Shown: piece after piece, positions 14,401 to 27,583 of the stretch
How positions within the stretch are numbered: the first letter of the stretch is position 1
Layout: every line of letters begins with the position of its first letter
Source: Lagopus muta
Lineage: Eukaryota; Chordata; Aves; Galliformes; Phasianidae
Reading direction: 5' to 3'
Assembly: GCF_023343835.1 (NCBI RefSeq)
Contig: NC_064447.1
Location: 2,976,001 to 3,040,000, forward strand
DNA: 64,000 nucleotides
Position numbers and translations under genes: made by a program
Notes under the pieces: generated by a model
What the model was told of the DNA's origin: nothing
Databases searched by the model: none
The model's input: only the letters and a program-made list of their open reading frames with translations

Positions 14401-17400
14401 GTGAGGTGCTCACAGCCTGCACAAATGATCACTAACCTTTCTGGCTTGCATACGGAGGAATAAACTGTAGGGACCCGGTGGGTGACTGCCTCTGGGTCCT
14501 GAGCCTGGCTGCAGAAGACATTTCATAGCTTTGTAGGAACACAAGCAAGCTGCTGTCCCCTTGGCTCACCCAAAAGCTTCCTCTCACTTGTGTCATCCAG
14601 TTTGGAGTGTGCACTTCTCACTGTGGTTCCCACCTGGTTCTGAAACACAGAAGTAGGCAAATAGGCACAGCTGGACTTGCACTAGGACTCCTGGCTGCAA
14701 TGAGCTGCTTTGCTTTTACAGAAACAGGAAGGATAGAGCTTGTTCTGTTGAGGAGTGTCTAAGATGGTGTGAGAGTGTGTAACTGGAATGTCATCCTGGG
14801 GACAGCATGAAAGGCAACTGTGGGAGACCAGGAACTGGGAAGGGGAAAGGTGAGGGAGGCCCCCCTGCCCCAGGAAGGGGCCCTCACTGTGTAATCCTAT
14901 GCAACTATAGTTGTCAACAGTATTAAGGAGGCTGCAGTTTTCCTCATGCCGGTCCAGACGCTCAGGCTGAGGAGGAATGTGGCTTATCATATCTGGAGAA
15001 AACCTAGGGCTGGGTTCAGTAATGGGGCTGTCACAAGTTTGCTGTGACCCTGGCTCTGCACAAGCCTCAGACAGCAGCTTGTACTTTGCTGGAGCTCTGG
15101 GAGTGGTGCTGTGGAACGCGGCCCAGGAGAGGGCAGTGTCTCTCCAGACTGAAACCTCAGAAGCTTTCAGCCAGGATGTTGTAGGCAGTAGCTGAGATCC
15201 TCCTCCAGCCTCTAAGCGGTGCTGTACAGCCTGAGTGTTCACCAAGTGAAACAAAGCGAGCAGCAGCCTTTGAGCCCTCAGGCCTTGCTCTTCACAGGCA
15301 GGAGAAAATGGTCCCCCAGACTTGAGCCAATGGCTTTTGTTTTCCTGAACTTACTGTCTACACAACAGCACCTCTGAGCTGCTGTATGGAAATGAAATGC
15401 CTCTGTGCTTGTGGCTCCTGAACCTCTGTTGTGCAGGTAGCAGCAACTGTGAGCCAATCCCGGTCCAGATTGATTTGAGTATCTCACAATCCCCATCTGT
15501 GGTCTTGGCCACAAGGTCATTGAAGTCATGAGGCTATTTTTTTAGAGGATATAGGTTGATTCTTGACCCCAGCTGCCAATCATTCTTTCTTCCTCCATCA
15601 GATCTAGCTCCTTCCGTGACCACAGGTGAGTCAGTTCAGCTATCAGCTCACCCTCGATTTAGTGACTGTAATGGAATAGATTCCTGAGGAGTTTGGTCTG
15701 CAGCTGCATGACTGGGAGGTCCAGCACAGAAGCTACAGACATCGTGGCCAGGCTCAGCAGCAACACTATCTTTGGTACAGCATACAGCAACCTCCCTGAG
15801 GGTGCAAGGCTGGAACGGATTAAGTTAATCTAAGCTTGGGCTTCTGTAGTCTTGCCTCTTCATTTGCAGTGGGCTGGGCTGCCTGTGGCATTGCTGGGTT
15901 ACGGCATAAACTCCATTTACCTCTTGAGTCTGCAGGGCCTTATTGATCAAGAAGATTTTGGGAGTTAAACCATTGCTGGTTCAGTAGCTTTGGAAACTTC
16001 TCTTTGGCTGGCAGCTAAACTGAGATATAGAGGGAATGGAAATGTGCAGTTTTGCTCCCCGCCTGTGGGGTCAGTGATTCTGTGATCCCTTTCAGTATTT
16101 TAGCAGAGGTGTCTGTGCAGCTGCATTAGCAGCTGAGGGAACACAGTCAGGGGAAAAAGTGCAAGTAGTTTTGCAGGACCAGCTCTTATCTAGAGAGTCA
16201 CTCCTTTGACTATGTCAGTGACTGTGGTGGTGCTGTGAAACAGCTGCATGTATACAGGTGGAAGCAGTGGTGGGGTTCTTACTGGCTTGCAGCTGAGCCT
16301 CCCATTACGTATGTCTCCAGCCTCATGAGGGTTTCTTAACGTGCCCCTCTCTTCTCACCCACAGAGCTCTGACAACATCCCTCCAGGCTATGAGCCTATT
16401 TCCTTGCTGGAAGCTCTGAATGGCCTTCGCTCTGTGTCCCCCTCCATCCCGTCAGCTCCTCTGTATGAAGAAATCAACTACTCTGGCATGGTGGATGGGA
16501 TGCCCCCTGCAAACCGACCGCTTGTTGGGATGGACAGAGCTGTGGAGAGCAGCCACCAGAAGGGCAAGCGGAGCAAGTCTCCAGATAGGTCAGCATGGGG
16601 GCAGAGGGGGTCCTTTGTAGGCCCTGAGGGCTTGTGGCCATGTACTGGGGCTGAAAGGGAGCTGTGCCTCTGAATCACTGCTAGCTCATCCTGTTAGGAG
16701 GCCAGCGGGTCCTCATGGCAGTGAGAACTGGGATACCACCTCTGTGTTCAGCCTGAAGAGACCAGCTTGTGTCTCCTGGGAGTTAGCTTTGATATCCAAA
16801 GGATTTTTAGTAAGGAAGTTTCACCAAGTGAAGGGTGGGAATGTCTTTTTTTTCAATGCAGCTAGTGCCTCCACTTGCACGTGACATTCAAACCTTGCAG
16901 GATTTCAGCTTTCAATAGAGTTCCCTGGGAACAAAAGAATGGAGAAGTGGCCTGAATTTCAGAGGACAAAATGCTGAGATCCTTTAGTTGTTTTCTGAGG
17001 CTTCCTCTGATGGCCATGGGTTGAGGTGTGGGTCCTGTGGAGCATCCCTCACTGAGCCATACAGAAGGCTGAGTCACACGGGGTCGTGCTGTGTTTGTTT
17101 GGGCACTGCTTGCTGTGTTCCAGCTGCTCCTGAGTTTTTGCCACCTCATCAACAACAGCAAATCATTGCCTGTCAAACAGAGCCCACTCCAGGGCTTGGC
17201 ACACCCCAGGCAACAGAATGGGCCACGGCTGGAATCACCCATTCTGTGCCCTTCCATCCTGTCCCACAGGCTCTGCTCCCCCAGACCCAACTGCCTTTTC
17301 CACCCTTGTTCTGGTTTGGCTAATGACCATTTGAGGAATGAGGTAGAGGTGGTGCTGCCCCGGGAGGTGCTGGATGAGTGTCTTCCTGCACACAACTTGT

Positions 17401-20400
17401 ATTTGCTTACCAGCTCTGTACCTTCTTGTCAAAAATCTGGCAGAGGAGAAAGATCCTCAAACTGTCAGGAGGAGAAGAAGGAAAAGGAAGTGAAAGAAAG
17501 GGACTGAAACTGCTGCTTTGTCGCTTTGGTAGGATGTGAAATCAGAGCTGTGCTAAAAGTACACTGAACGTCCTGGCAGCCAGCAAGGACTTGTGGCTGT
17601 GTCACAGAGCTGCTGCTGCTCTCTGTGTAGCTGATCTTTAGAGCTCTGGTGAATCTGTCTCAATAGTTTGAGCTCCTGCTCTGAATTATCTTATGTTGCT
17701 GGTGGAAGGTGGGTTGGGCAGAGGGATGGGGCAGGGTAATGACAGCTGGAACTGCCACCACCAAACAGAGTTTCTCTTACTGCAGCACACTACGGTCTCC
17801 CTCATCCCCAATTCACGAGGAGGACGAAGAGAAGCTCTCCGAGGACTCAGACTCACAGCCAGCACTGGGCGGGGGCGAGCTGGTCCTGAGGGAGACGAGC
17901 TCCCCAGAAGTAAGTCAGTGCTATGAGCCAGAGCTGTCCTGCGGCTTCTGGGGCTCAAACTGTCTCCTGAGGGGTCACTGCTTCCCCGGTGTAACAGAGA
18001 GCCCAGAGTCAACAGTCTGGTCTGCCTCCAGTCACCCACTGGGCTCCATGCCTCAGGACACAGCCTGTGCACCCAACTGGGCTTTGGGAATTGGGAGGTG
18101 GGAGAGCTGCAGTCAGTGCACATCAGGGCAGACTTTTGCCCTCTGTGTTCCTGGAGGCTGAACAGTTTGAGTGGGAAGCTGAACCTTGTACGTCCAGCGT
18201 CTGCAGAGCTCTTCTGCTGCTGTTGCCTGTGAAACACCCTATGGTGCCATAGAACCAACACTGGCTTCTTGCTCCTACCCTGAAATGAGTCCCTGCCTCA
18301 GGCATCACTCTGGATGTTAGAGGAGTTAGAGACAGTTATAGAGGAGGAGACAAGTGCAGGAAAAGCTGAAGTAACTTGTGCTGTTTCTCCTTACAGAGTG
18401 TGGCAGGGGAAGAGATGGAGGACAGCTCATCCCTGCAGAAAAGTGAGTGTGCACTCAGCCCTGGAGGCTGTCAGACTTGTGTTGTGAAGGAGATTGGACG
18501 TACATGTTCAGAGCTGTGCAGCCCCTGAAATCCATTGCTCTGAGCTGCTGTGCTTTACCAGAGGAAGTTGCCAAGGTTTCTCCTGGGAAGTGGGGGAGCA
18601 AAACCAACAAATCTCCCCAGTTTATTTGCCAGACGTCTCTCTTTGCTTGAAGTTCTGTGCTCCAAACAGCAGAGCTGGTCTCCTTCCCTCCTCACTGCCT
18701 CTACCCGTATTCAGTCCTTTGCCAGGGATGGCTGAGGGAGCCTCTGGGGACTGATAAGCAAAGCTGCAGATCCTGAAGCGTGGGTGAGGATTCAGAGCCC
18801 ACACCTGATTCCTTGTGCAGCAGCTGCCCCTGGTGCCATGCATCATGTTGCCCAGCTATGGATCCAGCTTCTTCCAGGGCAGCACTGGCTCTAGCTGTGC
18901 ATGCCACGAGCTGTTTGCCCTCACTGCTGAAGGGCAGATGGCACGTACTGCTGTGGTTCTGCTGAGACATGGCTGTGCACAGTGTGTCCCATGCCATGGT
19001 GAGGGTGTGTGGTACTCAGCACCATGAGGGCATGAGGATGGGATGAGAGGGGTGCGCTGGGTGCATGCGGGAACATCAGCCTGTGTATGAAGAGCAGCCT
19101 GTCAGCACTGTGAGCTGCCTCTTCCTCACGGCTGGCACTGACTGCAGCACTCCTGGCTGCTTCCAGGTGGCTGTCCTCCCTCTGTCGAAGACGTCCTGCA
19201 GGATGGTGGCTGTGGGGAGCACAGGAGCCTGACGCAGTCGGACGCAGACCCTCCGGTCGATGTCTACCTGCCAGGTAATGGCTGCACTGCTGGGTGTGTG
19301 CTGTGCTGTGAGGTGGCTGAGGAGGAGGCTGTGGGCTCCATACCTCACTGCTGGCTTCCCAGAGTGCTGCAGCCCTACCTCCTCTGGGGCCAGGATCTAC
19401 CTGGAGCACAGGCTCCGCATCCCTCCAGTGCACAGAGCTGGCTGCTGGGGGTGAGGGGGGCTAGCAGCAGGAACATTCCCCCTTTCTCTCTCCACCTCCC
19501 CCTCCCTTCTGTTTCTGTCCTTCCCCCCTTTCTCCTCTCTGGGCTAAGCCACTGGTACAGCACCTGGGGCTGCTTGCATGTGGCTCCTGCCCCTGTCAGG
19601 AGGGTGCCAGCAGGGAGCTGCCCACAGGGGCCAGAATGAGCAAGGGGTGGGGTGAGAGCTTAGTGCCTGGGCCCTGACCTCCCTGCTCCTGTTTCCCAGC
19701 ACCAAACACAGCCTCAAACTGCCCTTTGACCTAAGGAGGGGAATTAGCCCACCCCAGGTCTGGGAAGGGCCAGCGGGACACGCCTTGCTGACAGTACGGC
19801 TGTGGGGTGCAGTGCGGGGCCTTGGCCCCACTGTTCTCGTTGCAGCCTGTTTTCTTCCCTAGAGTCGCAGGCTGCGCTGAGCACCTCTCTAATGTCTCCT
19901 TCCCTCTCTGTCTGCCTTCCTCCCTCCTGTTTCGGGCAGCACTGGGTCCTGATTCCTGCTCTATTGGTATAGAGGAGTAAGCTGGTACGTCTTCTGTTCT
20001 TCCTACTCATCGCCGTGGTTGGGCAGCAGCAGCCCTGGGACCGCCGTGGGCTTGAACGGCCGTGCCCCCGCTTGCCGCTGGGGCCGATCCCGGCCCTGAG
20101 GGCCACCACCCCCTCCAGCAATCCGTGCCAGGCGGCCCGGCGCTGCCCTTCACCCCTGCCCGCCCCACGGCTCCACGCCCATCTGTTCGGCGCCGGAGCT
20201 CCACGGTCCGGTACTTCGGAGCCCGGCGACGCTGCAGCTGCGGCGCTGCCCCCCCCCCCCCCGGCCGTCCCGCCGTCCCTGCACGCACGCCGGGTTCCCG
20301 CAGGGCTGGTGGCGCATCGCCCTCACGTCCTGCCCTGCAGCCGCGGGACCGCGCGACCCTACGGCCGACCGCGCTCTTCCTCCTCCTCCCGCAGGTTCGT

Positions 20401-20507
20401 CCGACTTCACGCAGACGCTGCCCGGCCGCGGCTCCGCCAGCCCCACGCAGCCCCTTCTGTTCGAGCAGACGCGCCTGCACCTGGAGGACGAGCACCGCCT
20501 CTCGTGA
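2402..20507 (+). CDS. MGRN1: MGRN1, E3 ubiquitin-protein ligase mahogunin (5' partial, multi-exon)
   Basis: RING-type E3 ligase. In the family it monoubiquitinates TSG101 and affects endosomal trafficking and melanocortin signalling. Exons read: 2402-2454, 5334-5381, 10704-10772, 11773-11932, 13245-13354, 14176-14241 (optional), 16365-16588, 17786-17909, 18397-18442, 19167-19274, then either 19940-19980 (stop TAA) or 20395-20507 (stop TGA). All are bounded by AG and GT sites in compatible phases. The RING finger is at 11809-11925, from CVVC to CPIC. A PSAP late-domain motif, the known TSG101-binding site, is at 16449-16460. The first exon encodes [15 protein letters not shown], the end of the substrate-binding region. 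One C-terminus ends in SCSIGIEE, close to mammalian MGRN1. The N-terminal exons are outside the window. RNF157 is the nearest paralogue, but the tail fits MGRN1 better. Confidence 0.96.
2455..10703 (+). other. MGRN1: MGRN1 introns around the 48-nt exon at 5334-5381
   Basis: There are two long introns, 2455-5333 and 5382-10703. The short exon between them encodes [16 protein letters not shown] and is phase 0 at both ends. I found no second gene, RNA gene or clear mobile element in either intron, only ordinary intronic sequence with scattered short open frames on both strands. Confidence 0.7.
14176..14241 (+). other. MGRN1: Optional MGRN1 exon with basic (NLS-like) motif
   Basis: This 66-nt, 22-codon exon is phase 0 at both ends, so skipping it keeps the frame. 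It encodes [12 protein letters not shown] then [10 protein letters not shown]. The basic cluster RKPKRK is at 14221-14238. In mouse Mgrn1 an equivalent exon (exon 12) is alternatively spliced and is linked to nuclear localisation. I infer the same role here from position, phase and basic residues. Flanking sites are ttgacag at the acceptor and gtaagt at the donor. Confidence 0.75.
14242..16364 (+). other. MGRN1: MGRN1 intron, 2.1 kb
   Basis: This intron separates the optional basic exon from the exon with the PSAP motif. It starts gtaagt and ends cacccacag. Neither strand shows a coding exon or recognisable repeat. Confidence 0.7.
19940..19984 (+). other. MGRN1: MGRN1 alternative cassette exon carrying its own stop
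   Basis: Joined to the exon ending at 19274, this reads [13 protein letters not shown] and stops at TAA 19978-19980. Four bases later there is a good donor, CTG followed by GTACGT at 19985. That fits an internal cassette exon containing a stop, upstream of the true last exon at 20395. Inclusion gives the short tail and skipping gives the longer tail. This matches the alternative splicing of mouse exon 17 as I recall it. Confidence 0.7.
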
Positions 20508-20795
20508 GCGGCCCCGCGCCCGGAGCCGTGCCTGCGGGATCCCCGGGACGGGGCCGCGCCGGTGGCCGTGAGGGGCCGGACGGAGCGGGAGGACGAACGC
20601 CGCCGCCGATGTACGCCCCGCGCCCGGCCGGGACGGCGCCGCGCGTTTCCCGGGAGCGCCGCGCCCCATCCCGTCCCTTCCCGGCCGCGAGGGCCGGGCG
20701 GCGCCGCCGTGTGCCTTCGTTCTGCTTCGTGCCCGGGCGGCGCCGCGCCGCGCGTTTCTATGTTTGTAGGAATAAAGGCCGCGGTCAGCCCCGCC
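20395..20795 (+). other. MGRN1: MGRN1 terminal exon, alternative C-terminus and 3' UTR
   Basis: The acceptor is tcctcctcccgcag. Spliced directly from 19274 in matching phase, it reads [20 protein letters not shown] and then [17 protein letters not shown], ending at TGA 20505-20507. An AATAAA at 20771-20776 gives a short 3' UTR. The exon is very GC-rich because it lies inside the CpG island that also covers the NUDT16L1 promoter. Confidence 0.72.
20771..20776 (+). terminator. MGRN1: Poly(A) signal AATAAA of MGRN1
   Basis: This is a canonical hexamer in otherwise strongly GC-rich sequence, about 265 bases after the alternative stop codon and about 470 bases before the NUDT16L1 start codon. Confidence 0.75.
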
Positions 20796-20997
20796 TCCGG
20801 CCTCCTGCTGCGGGACGGGGCGGGCGGAGGGGCGGGGCCTGGGGAGGAGCGGGGCTGCGGCGCGGCACGTGCCCGCCTCGTTCCCGGCGTGCTGTTCGGC
20901 GACGCCGCGCGGAGGATGCTGGGGCGGCCGCGCGCCCTCCCCCAGCTTTGATCTCATTGGGCTGCGGCGCGGCGAGCCTCGAGCGTCCGCTACCTAG

Positions 20998-23114
<2,117 letters not shown>

Positions 23115-25790
23115 TGCCACCATGTTTGTAATTGATTAAAAGTGGGTGAGGAGACTAGAGACTTTCTTCTAACTTTCCAACCAGTTGCTGGCTGCGAGAT
23201 TCCGCTGTGTAGCCAGGAGGGTTTGGAATTGTCTGAAGCAGGGGAAAGCTATGTATTTTTATGGCCATTAAACTCTAGCGAGCTTCCCAGATCAATCTGC
23301 ACAGCCCCCTGCAGAGAGTTCATGTGCTTATGTGAAGGTGCTGAAGCCTTAGAATTACGCTTTGATTTCAGGGACACACTGCTGCTTCCAGGTCCCAGTT
23401 TCATTTTTAAGGAACAAAACTCTTATTTTGAGATGCCCTGTGTTGACTTGGACGCAGCTGTGTTTTGCAGTGGACACAGCTGAGGAATAAGGCTGCTGGT
23501 AAAGCGCCTTTGCCGTTGCAGGCAGAAGGGCTCTGCTCTGCTGGCAGCTGTGAGGGTGGGCTCCCATTGGAATGCCGGTGCCCGCGGTGACTTGCACTGA
23601 ATTCCCTCTGGGGCACGGGGACATACTCTACTCGTGTGGGTTTCTATCTGGAGGTCTGTGGGAGCAGGAAAGTGGAATAAATGGCTTTGCTGAACGCTTT
23701 GCAGTCGGGATCTTTCTTGACTGCCAGCGCACAGCACTGGGGGGTTCCAGAAGGCTGCAGAGCTGCTGTCCCTGCAGGGGCCCTTCTGCCTGGAGAGGAG
23801 CGAGCAAAGCACCTCTCTGGCCGCGGGCCAGGACAGCTTGCAGGGCGCAGGGTGCCGCAGGATTTGGGGTGCTGCACCTCTGCAAACTTCTGAAGCTTTT
23901 GCTGTTTGGTGACCCCAAGACAGTTCTTGCACGTGGTTGATGCCAGCAGCTCTGCTACAAGTGCCACAGCGGCTGTGTGGTGGGCATTCACTGCTCTCTA
24001 ACAGCTGCCGCTGCCAGACCACAGGCAGCCAGTGCCTGGCCCAGCTGCCCTGAGCCCACAGCTGCAGCAGGGCCTGCGCATGGCACACAGCTCTGCAGGC
24101 TGCAGAAGCCATTTGCTAAAACCTCCAGCCCCTGCGTGCCCCATGGCAGCTCTGCCTCCCCTTTCCATCCCCATGCTGGTGCTGAGCCGTGCCCCAGCCT
24201 GGGCCCAACCTGTGGTCACTGCAGCACAGCTGCTGATTCAGCTCAGCGCCGGTGAGAGCAGAGCTGCCTCCACCACCGCTGTCCCTTTCCAGGCACTGGG
24301 CTCAGGCAGGGGTGTTGCTTTCCCTATTTGCTGCCTGTGTCTGTCCTGCCCTGCACAAGGGCCCCAGAGGTGCCCAGCAGGCAGCACCCCACAGCCAGCA
24401 CAGGGCTGCTGCACACATCGTGGCAGAGTGCAGCACTGGGGGAAGGACCGTGATGAACAAACGACTCACAAAAGAGATTTGGTTTAATTGAAGACGTTTA
24501 GAGAGAGGCTGACGGCAGCAGCATGGTGCTCTTCAATAAATAACGGGCTGTGAGGTGGGGGTGTGATGCCATAGGGGATGGGGTGACAGGAGGATGGCAC
24601 ATAGACCACTCTGCTCCCCCAGGGATGTGCCTAAGGGCAGCAGCTGAGGAGTTGGGGTGCACAGGGGCAGAAGGATGGGGGGGGGGATGTCACATCAGTG
24701 CCAGGAACATGGAGATTCATTCTGGTCTAGAGGACATAAATGCCATAGAAAAGCAGGACCTTCCGTTGCTAAATGAACTCATACAAACCAAGAGGAATGT
24801 TCAGGTAGGAAGTGGCGGAGCTGAAGGAAAAAACAGTTACACACATGAGGGTGACAGAGCGCTTCGGGGCTCCCAGGAGCAAGAGCTGTGATGAGGAGGG
24901 GCTGCAGGCACCACAGCTGCCGCTGGGAGCAGCCAGGCTGGGTGAGGGGCAGCAGCCTGAGCAGGGCCTGCAGGTAACAGAGCTGCCCGGCTCACACCAC
25001 AGCAAAGCCAAAGCACAGCCGGCACTGCGAGCACAGCCACGGGGCCGTGGGGGCAGGGAGCCCCATGCAGGGGGACTCACACGCAGCCACCGGCCCTGCG
25101 GCAAAGGGCAGCGGTGCCTTATGTGCATGAGGCCCTCGGGGCACAGGTAAGGAGGTTTTGTGCCACTGCCAACCACCCCTGAGAGCTGGTGCCTGGCCAG
25201 GGCTGCCTGAATGCATAGCAGGGAGAAATGCACACAGGGAACCAACCTGGAGCAGTTCTGCACCGTGCGCAGTGCTGGCACGCTCTGCTCTGCATGCAGC
25301 TGCACCACGCTGCGCTTGCTGCCGGGCTGTGGCTGCAGGGCTGTGCAGCTCCACGAGCAGGGAATGCTGACAGCCACAGGCAGAGCCCACACTGCATTAC
25401 TTCCATGCCCCAGCCAGGGATGGTCTCCCTGCCCAGCCAGAACCTCCCCAGCTGCACCGTAGGCAGCACTGTGTGCCAGCCCTGGCTCTCCCTGCAGCTC
25501 CCTGCACTGCACTCTGGCAGGCGCAATCCAGAAGCACGTTCTCTTCTGTCAAGCAGCCCTGTTCTCATTCCAGAAAAGTGAGCAGCACCTCCAACAGCCT
25601 CTGCTTCCCCAAATAAAGTATCTGTCAGACCATCAGCCGGACTGAAATCCTTCCTGCAGTCAGAGCTGTGCAGAGCAGGGAAATGCTGCACCACTGCTGC
25701 CTGCTGTGCCAGCAGCTCTGAGCCAAGGCAGCACTGGGCCACTCTGGCCCCGTTCACATGAACCAGCACAGCACCATGCAGTGAGCTCTC
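23115..25790. other. NUDT16L1 3' UTR and gap between convergent genes
   Basis: No coding exon is seen. Plus-strand poly(A) candidates are ATTAAA at 23135-23140, AATAAA at 23676-23681, and AATAAA near 24534 followed by a GT-rich stretch. A minus-strand ATTAAA at 24483-24488 could serve a longer NAA60 transcript. The best NAA60 signal is at 25802. If the distal sites are used on both strands, the two transcripts overlap tail to tail. Confidence 0.55.
23676..23681 (+). terminator. NUDT16L1: Candidate poly(A) signal of NUDT16L1
   Basis: Canonical AATAAA, 562 bases after the stop codon and followed by T-rich sequence. A closer ATTAAA at 23135 and a later AATAAA near 24534 are alternatives. Confidence 0.55.
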
Positions 25791-25801
25791 CTCCACACCC
25801 T

Positions 25802-25807
25802 TTTATT
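25802..25807 (-). terminator. NAA60: Poly(A) signal of NAA60
   Basis: The minus strand reads AATAAA followed directly by a G/T-rich element (AGGGTGTGGAGG). This is about 1.78 kb after the NAA60 stop codon, a reasonable 3' UTR length. Confidence 0.7.
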
Positions 25808-27583
25808 GTTTAATTCTCATCTTAGGGGCTTACAAACACTGAAATGACTTTGTATGGTATCAGGGCTGCAAGCTCTTACCCCGTTTGCTCCTTCTAGGTA
25901 TAAACCTGACCCAGACTATGGCTCATCCCCACTCCCTGCCCTCACCCACCAGCAGAGCTGGCCCTGCACACCAGAACCTGCACAGCTTACACTGCCCTTC
26001 ACTTAAGCCTCACTTCCAAGAGGGGCACAAGAGTGGAAGGAGGAGCACAGCGCCGAGTATGGGAAGCCTTCACCAGGGCAGAGGACGCAGTGGGGACACG
26101 GTGCTCCCCACACCTCCAGCACTGGTGCTGACGGAGCTGCAGACTCTCAGCCTAACAGCAAAGCACTCGCTTCCAGGGGCAGGGATCACGGAGGGACCCG
26201 GCCCAGCTGCAGCACACAGGAGCCTCGGGGTTCTCCCAGCAGCATGGCTACTTGGTGCTGGGGAACACAGCCCCTGAGCCCAGCCCCGGGGCTGCAGGGA
26301 GGGCAGCTGACAGTGCAGCCCCGTGGCAACGCAGCCTGGAGCACCCAGCAAGCAGCTGGGGGGCTTCTCTGCAACAAAGAGCTGTAGTGATCTGCATGCA
26401 GCACTCTGCCCTAAAGATCCTGCAAGCTTGCAGCCCCAGTGCCAAAGGAGGATGCTTGCTGGGAGGGGAAGGGCTCTGCCTACCACAGTGGTCCCACAGC
26501 TCCAGGCCCTCCCCTGCTCTGTTCCAGCTTGGAAAGAGGCAGAAAGATCTATACAGTATAATATATATTTCACTATGAAATAGCAATTTCATCCCCTGCC
26601 TTCTACTTGGTGCATCCTGGATCAGGTACTTTTTACACCCCCCTCCTCCGAAGGGCTGGGGCCGACTCTCACCTGGGGCAGATGCCCTGCCTGGATTCCC
26701 TAGCGAGGCAGGACGCAGCCATGCAGCTCCACTCCTCCCAGGGTGCTCACTGCTCACTCAGTCAGTGCACCTCACTCACACTGCTTTCAGCAGCTGTGGC
26801 GTGGAAGCAGCAACTGAACCCCTCCCCATCACATCCAAGCAAACCATCCAGAGGCGAGGGAAGTGGCAGGGACAGTGTGACATGCTCACAGACCGGTGAC
26901 ATGGAAGCCCTCAGCCCGGTGCCCGCTGGCAGCCCGGCCTCCCAGGAGCGCTCACAGGCTCCAGCCCACAGGGTGAGTCAGGGCTCCAGCCCGTCCAGGG
27001 TGAAGTCTGCAAAATCTTGGTCAGTTTGTGGAATAAGGAGTCTTTTGCAGGGGGTGGGTCACTGACCAAGAGCCATCATCACTGGAATCAGTGCAGAGCC
27101 AGATGGTTCAGGAGATGAAAGGAAGAACGATCCCTAAGGAAAGACAAAGAGGGAAGCTGTCTTAGAGAAAACAGTTGTTAATGGGTCTCAAAGTGTACTG
27201 GGTCTCAAAGTTCCACAGACTTTAGTCAGATCTGTGCACACTGGCTCTCGGTTCCTGAGCTTGGACATTGTGTCAGTGAAGTGGAGGCTCAGTTACTCCA
27301 CCCATCAAAGCCGATCTAACGGCTGGGAAAAAGGCCAGAGGCAGCAGGGACAGTTTTAATCTGCTCTAAAGCTCCGAGCCCACATAAACAAGAGGAGAGT
27401 TCAAACTCCCTTCATATGAAACCAGCAGGTTGGCAGCTGGAGGCCAGGGCACGGCGATGCTTCACACACGGGCGCAGCAGGGAGGTGGGCAGGCAGCTCC
27501 AGCACACTCCCAGCTCCCCAGACAGGGCCAGAAGGGAGCCTGCGCTCAGGCACCAACCTTTGTGCTGCGTGCATCCGCTGAGG
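25808..27583 (-). other. NAA60: NAA60 3' untranslated region
   Basis: This is continuous with the last coding exon and has no splice sites that improve the protein. It contains only short spurious frames. The left boundary depends on the poly(A) signal at 25802-25807. Confidence 0.6.

Noticed and set aside
14682-15254. 190-codon minus-strand frame in an MGRN1 intron
   Set aside because: Composition is random-looking, with no domain, no splice logic and no promoter.
24769-25796. Cys/Ala-rich minus-strand frames near the NAA60 3' end
   Set aside because: They lie beyond the coding part of NAA60 in untranslated or intergenic sequence, overlap one another in different frames, and match no family.
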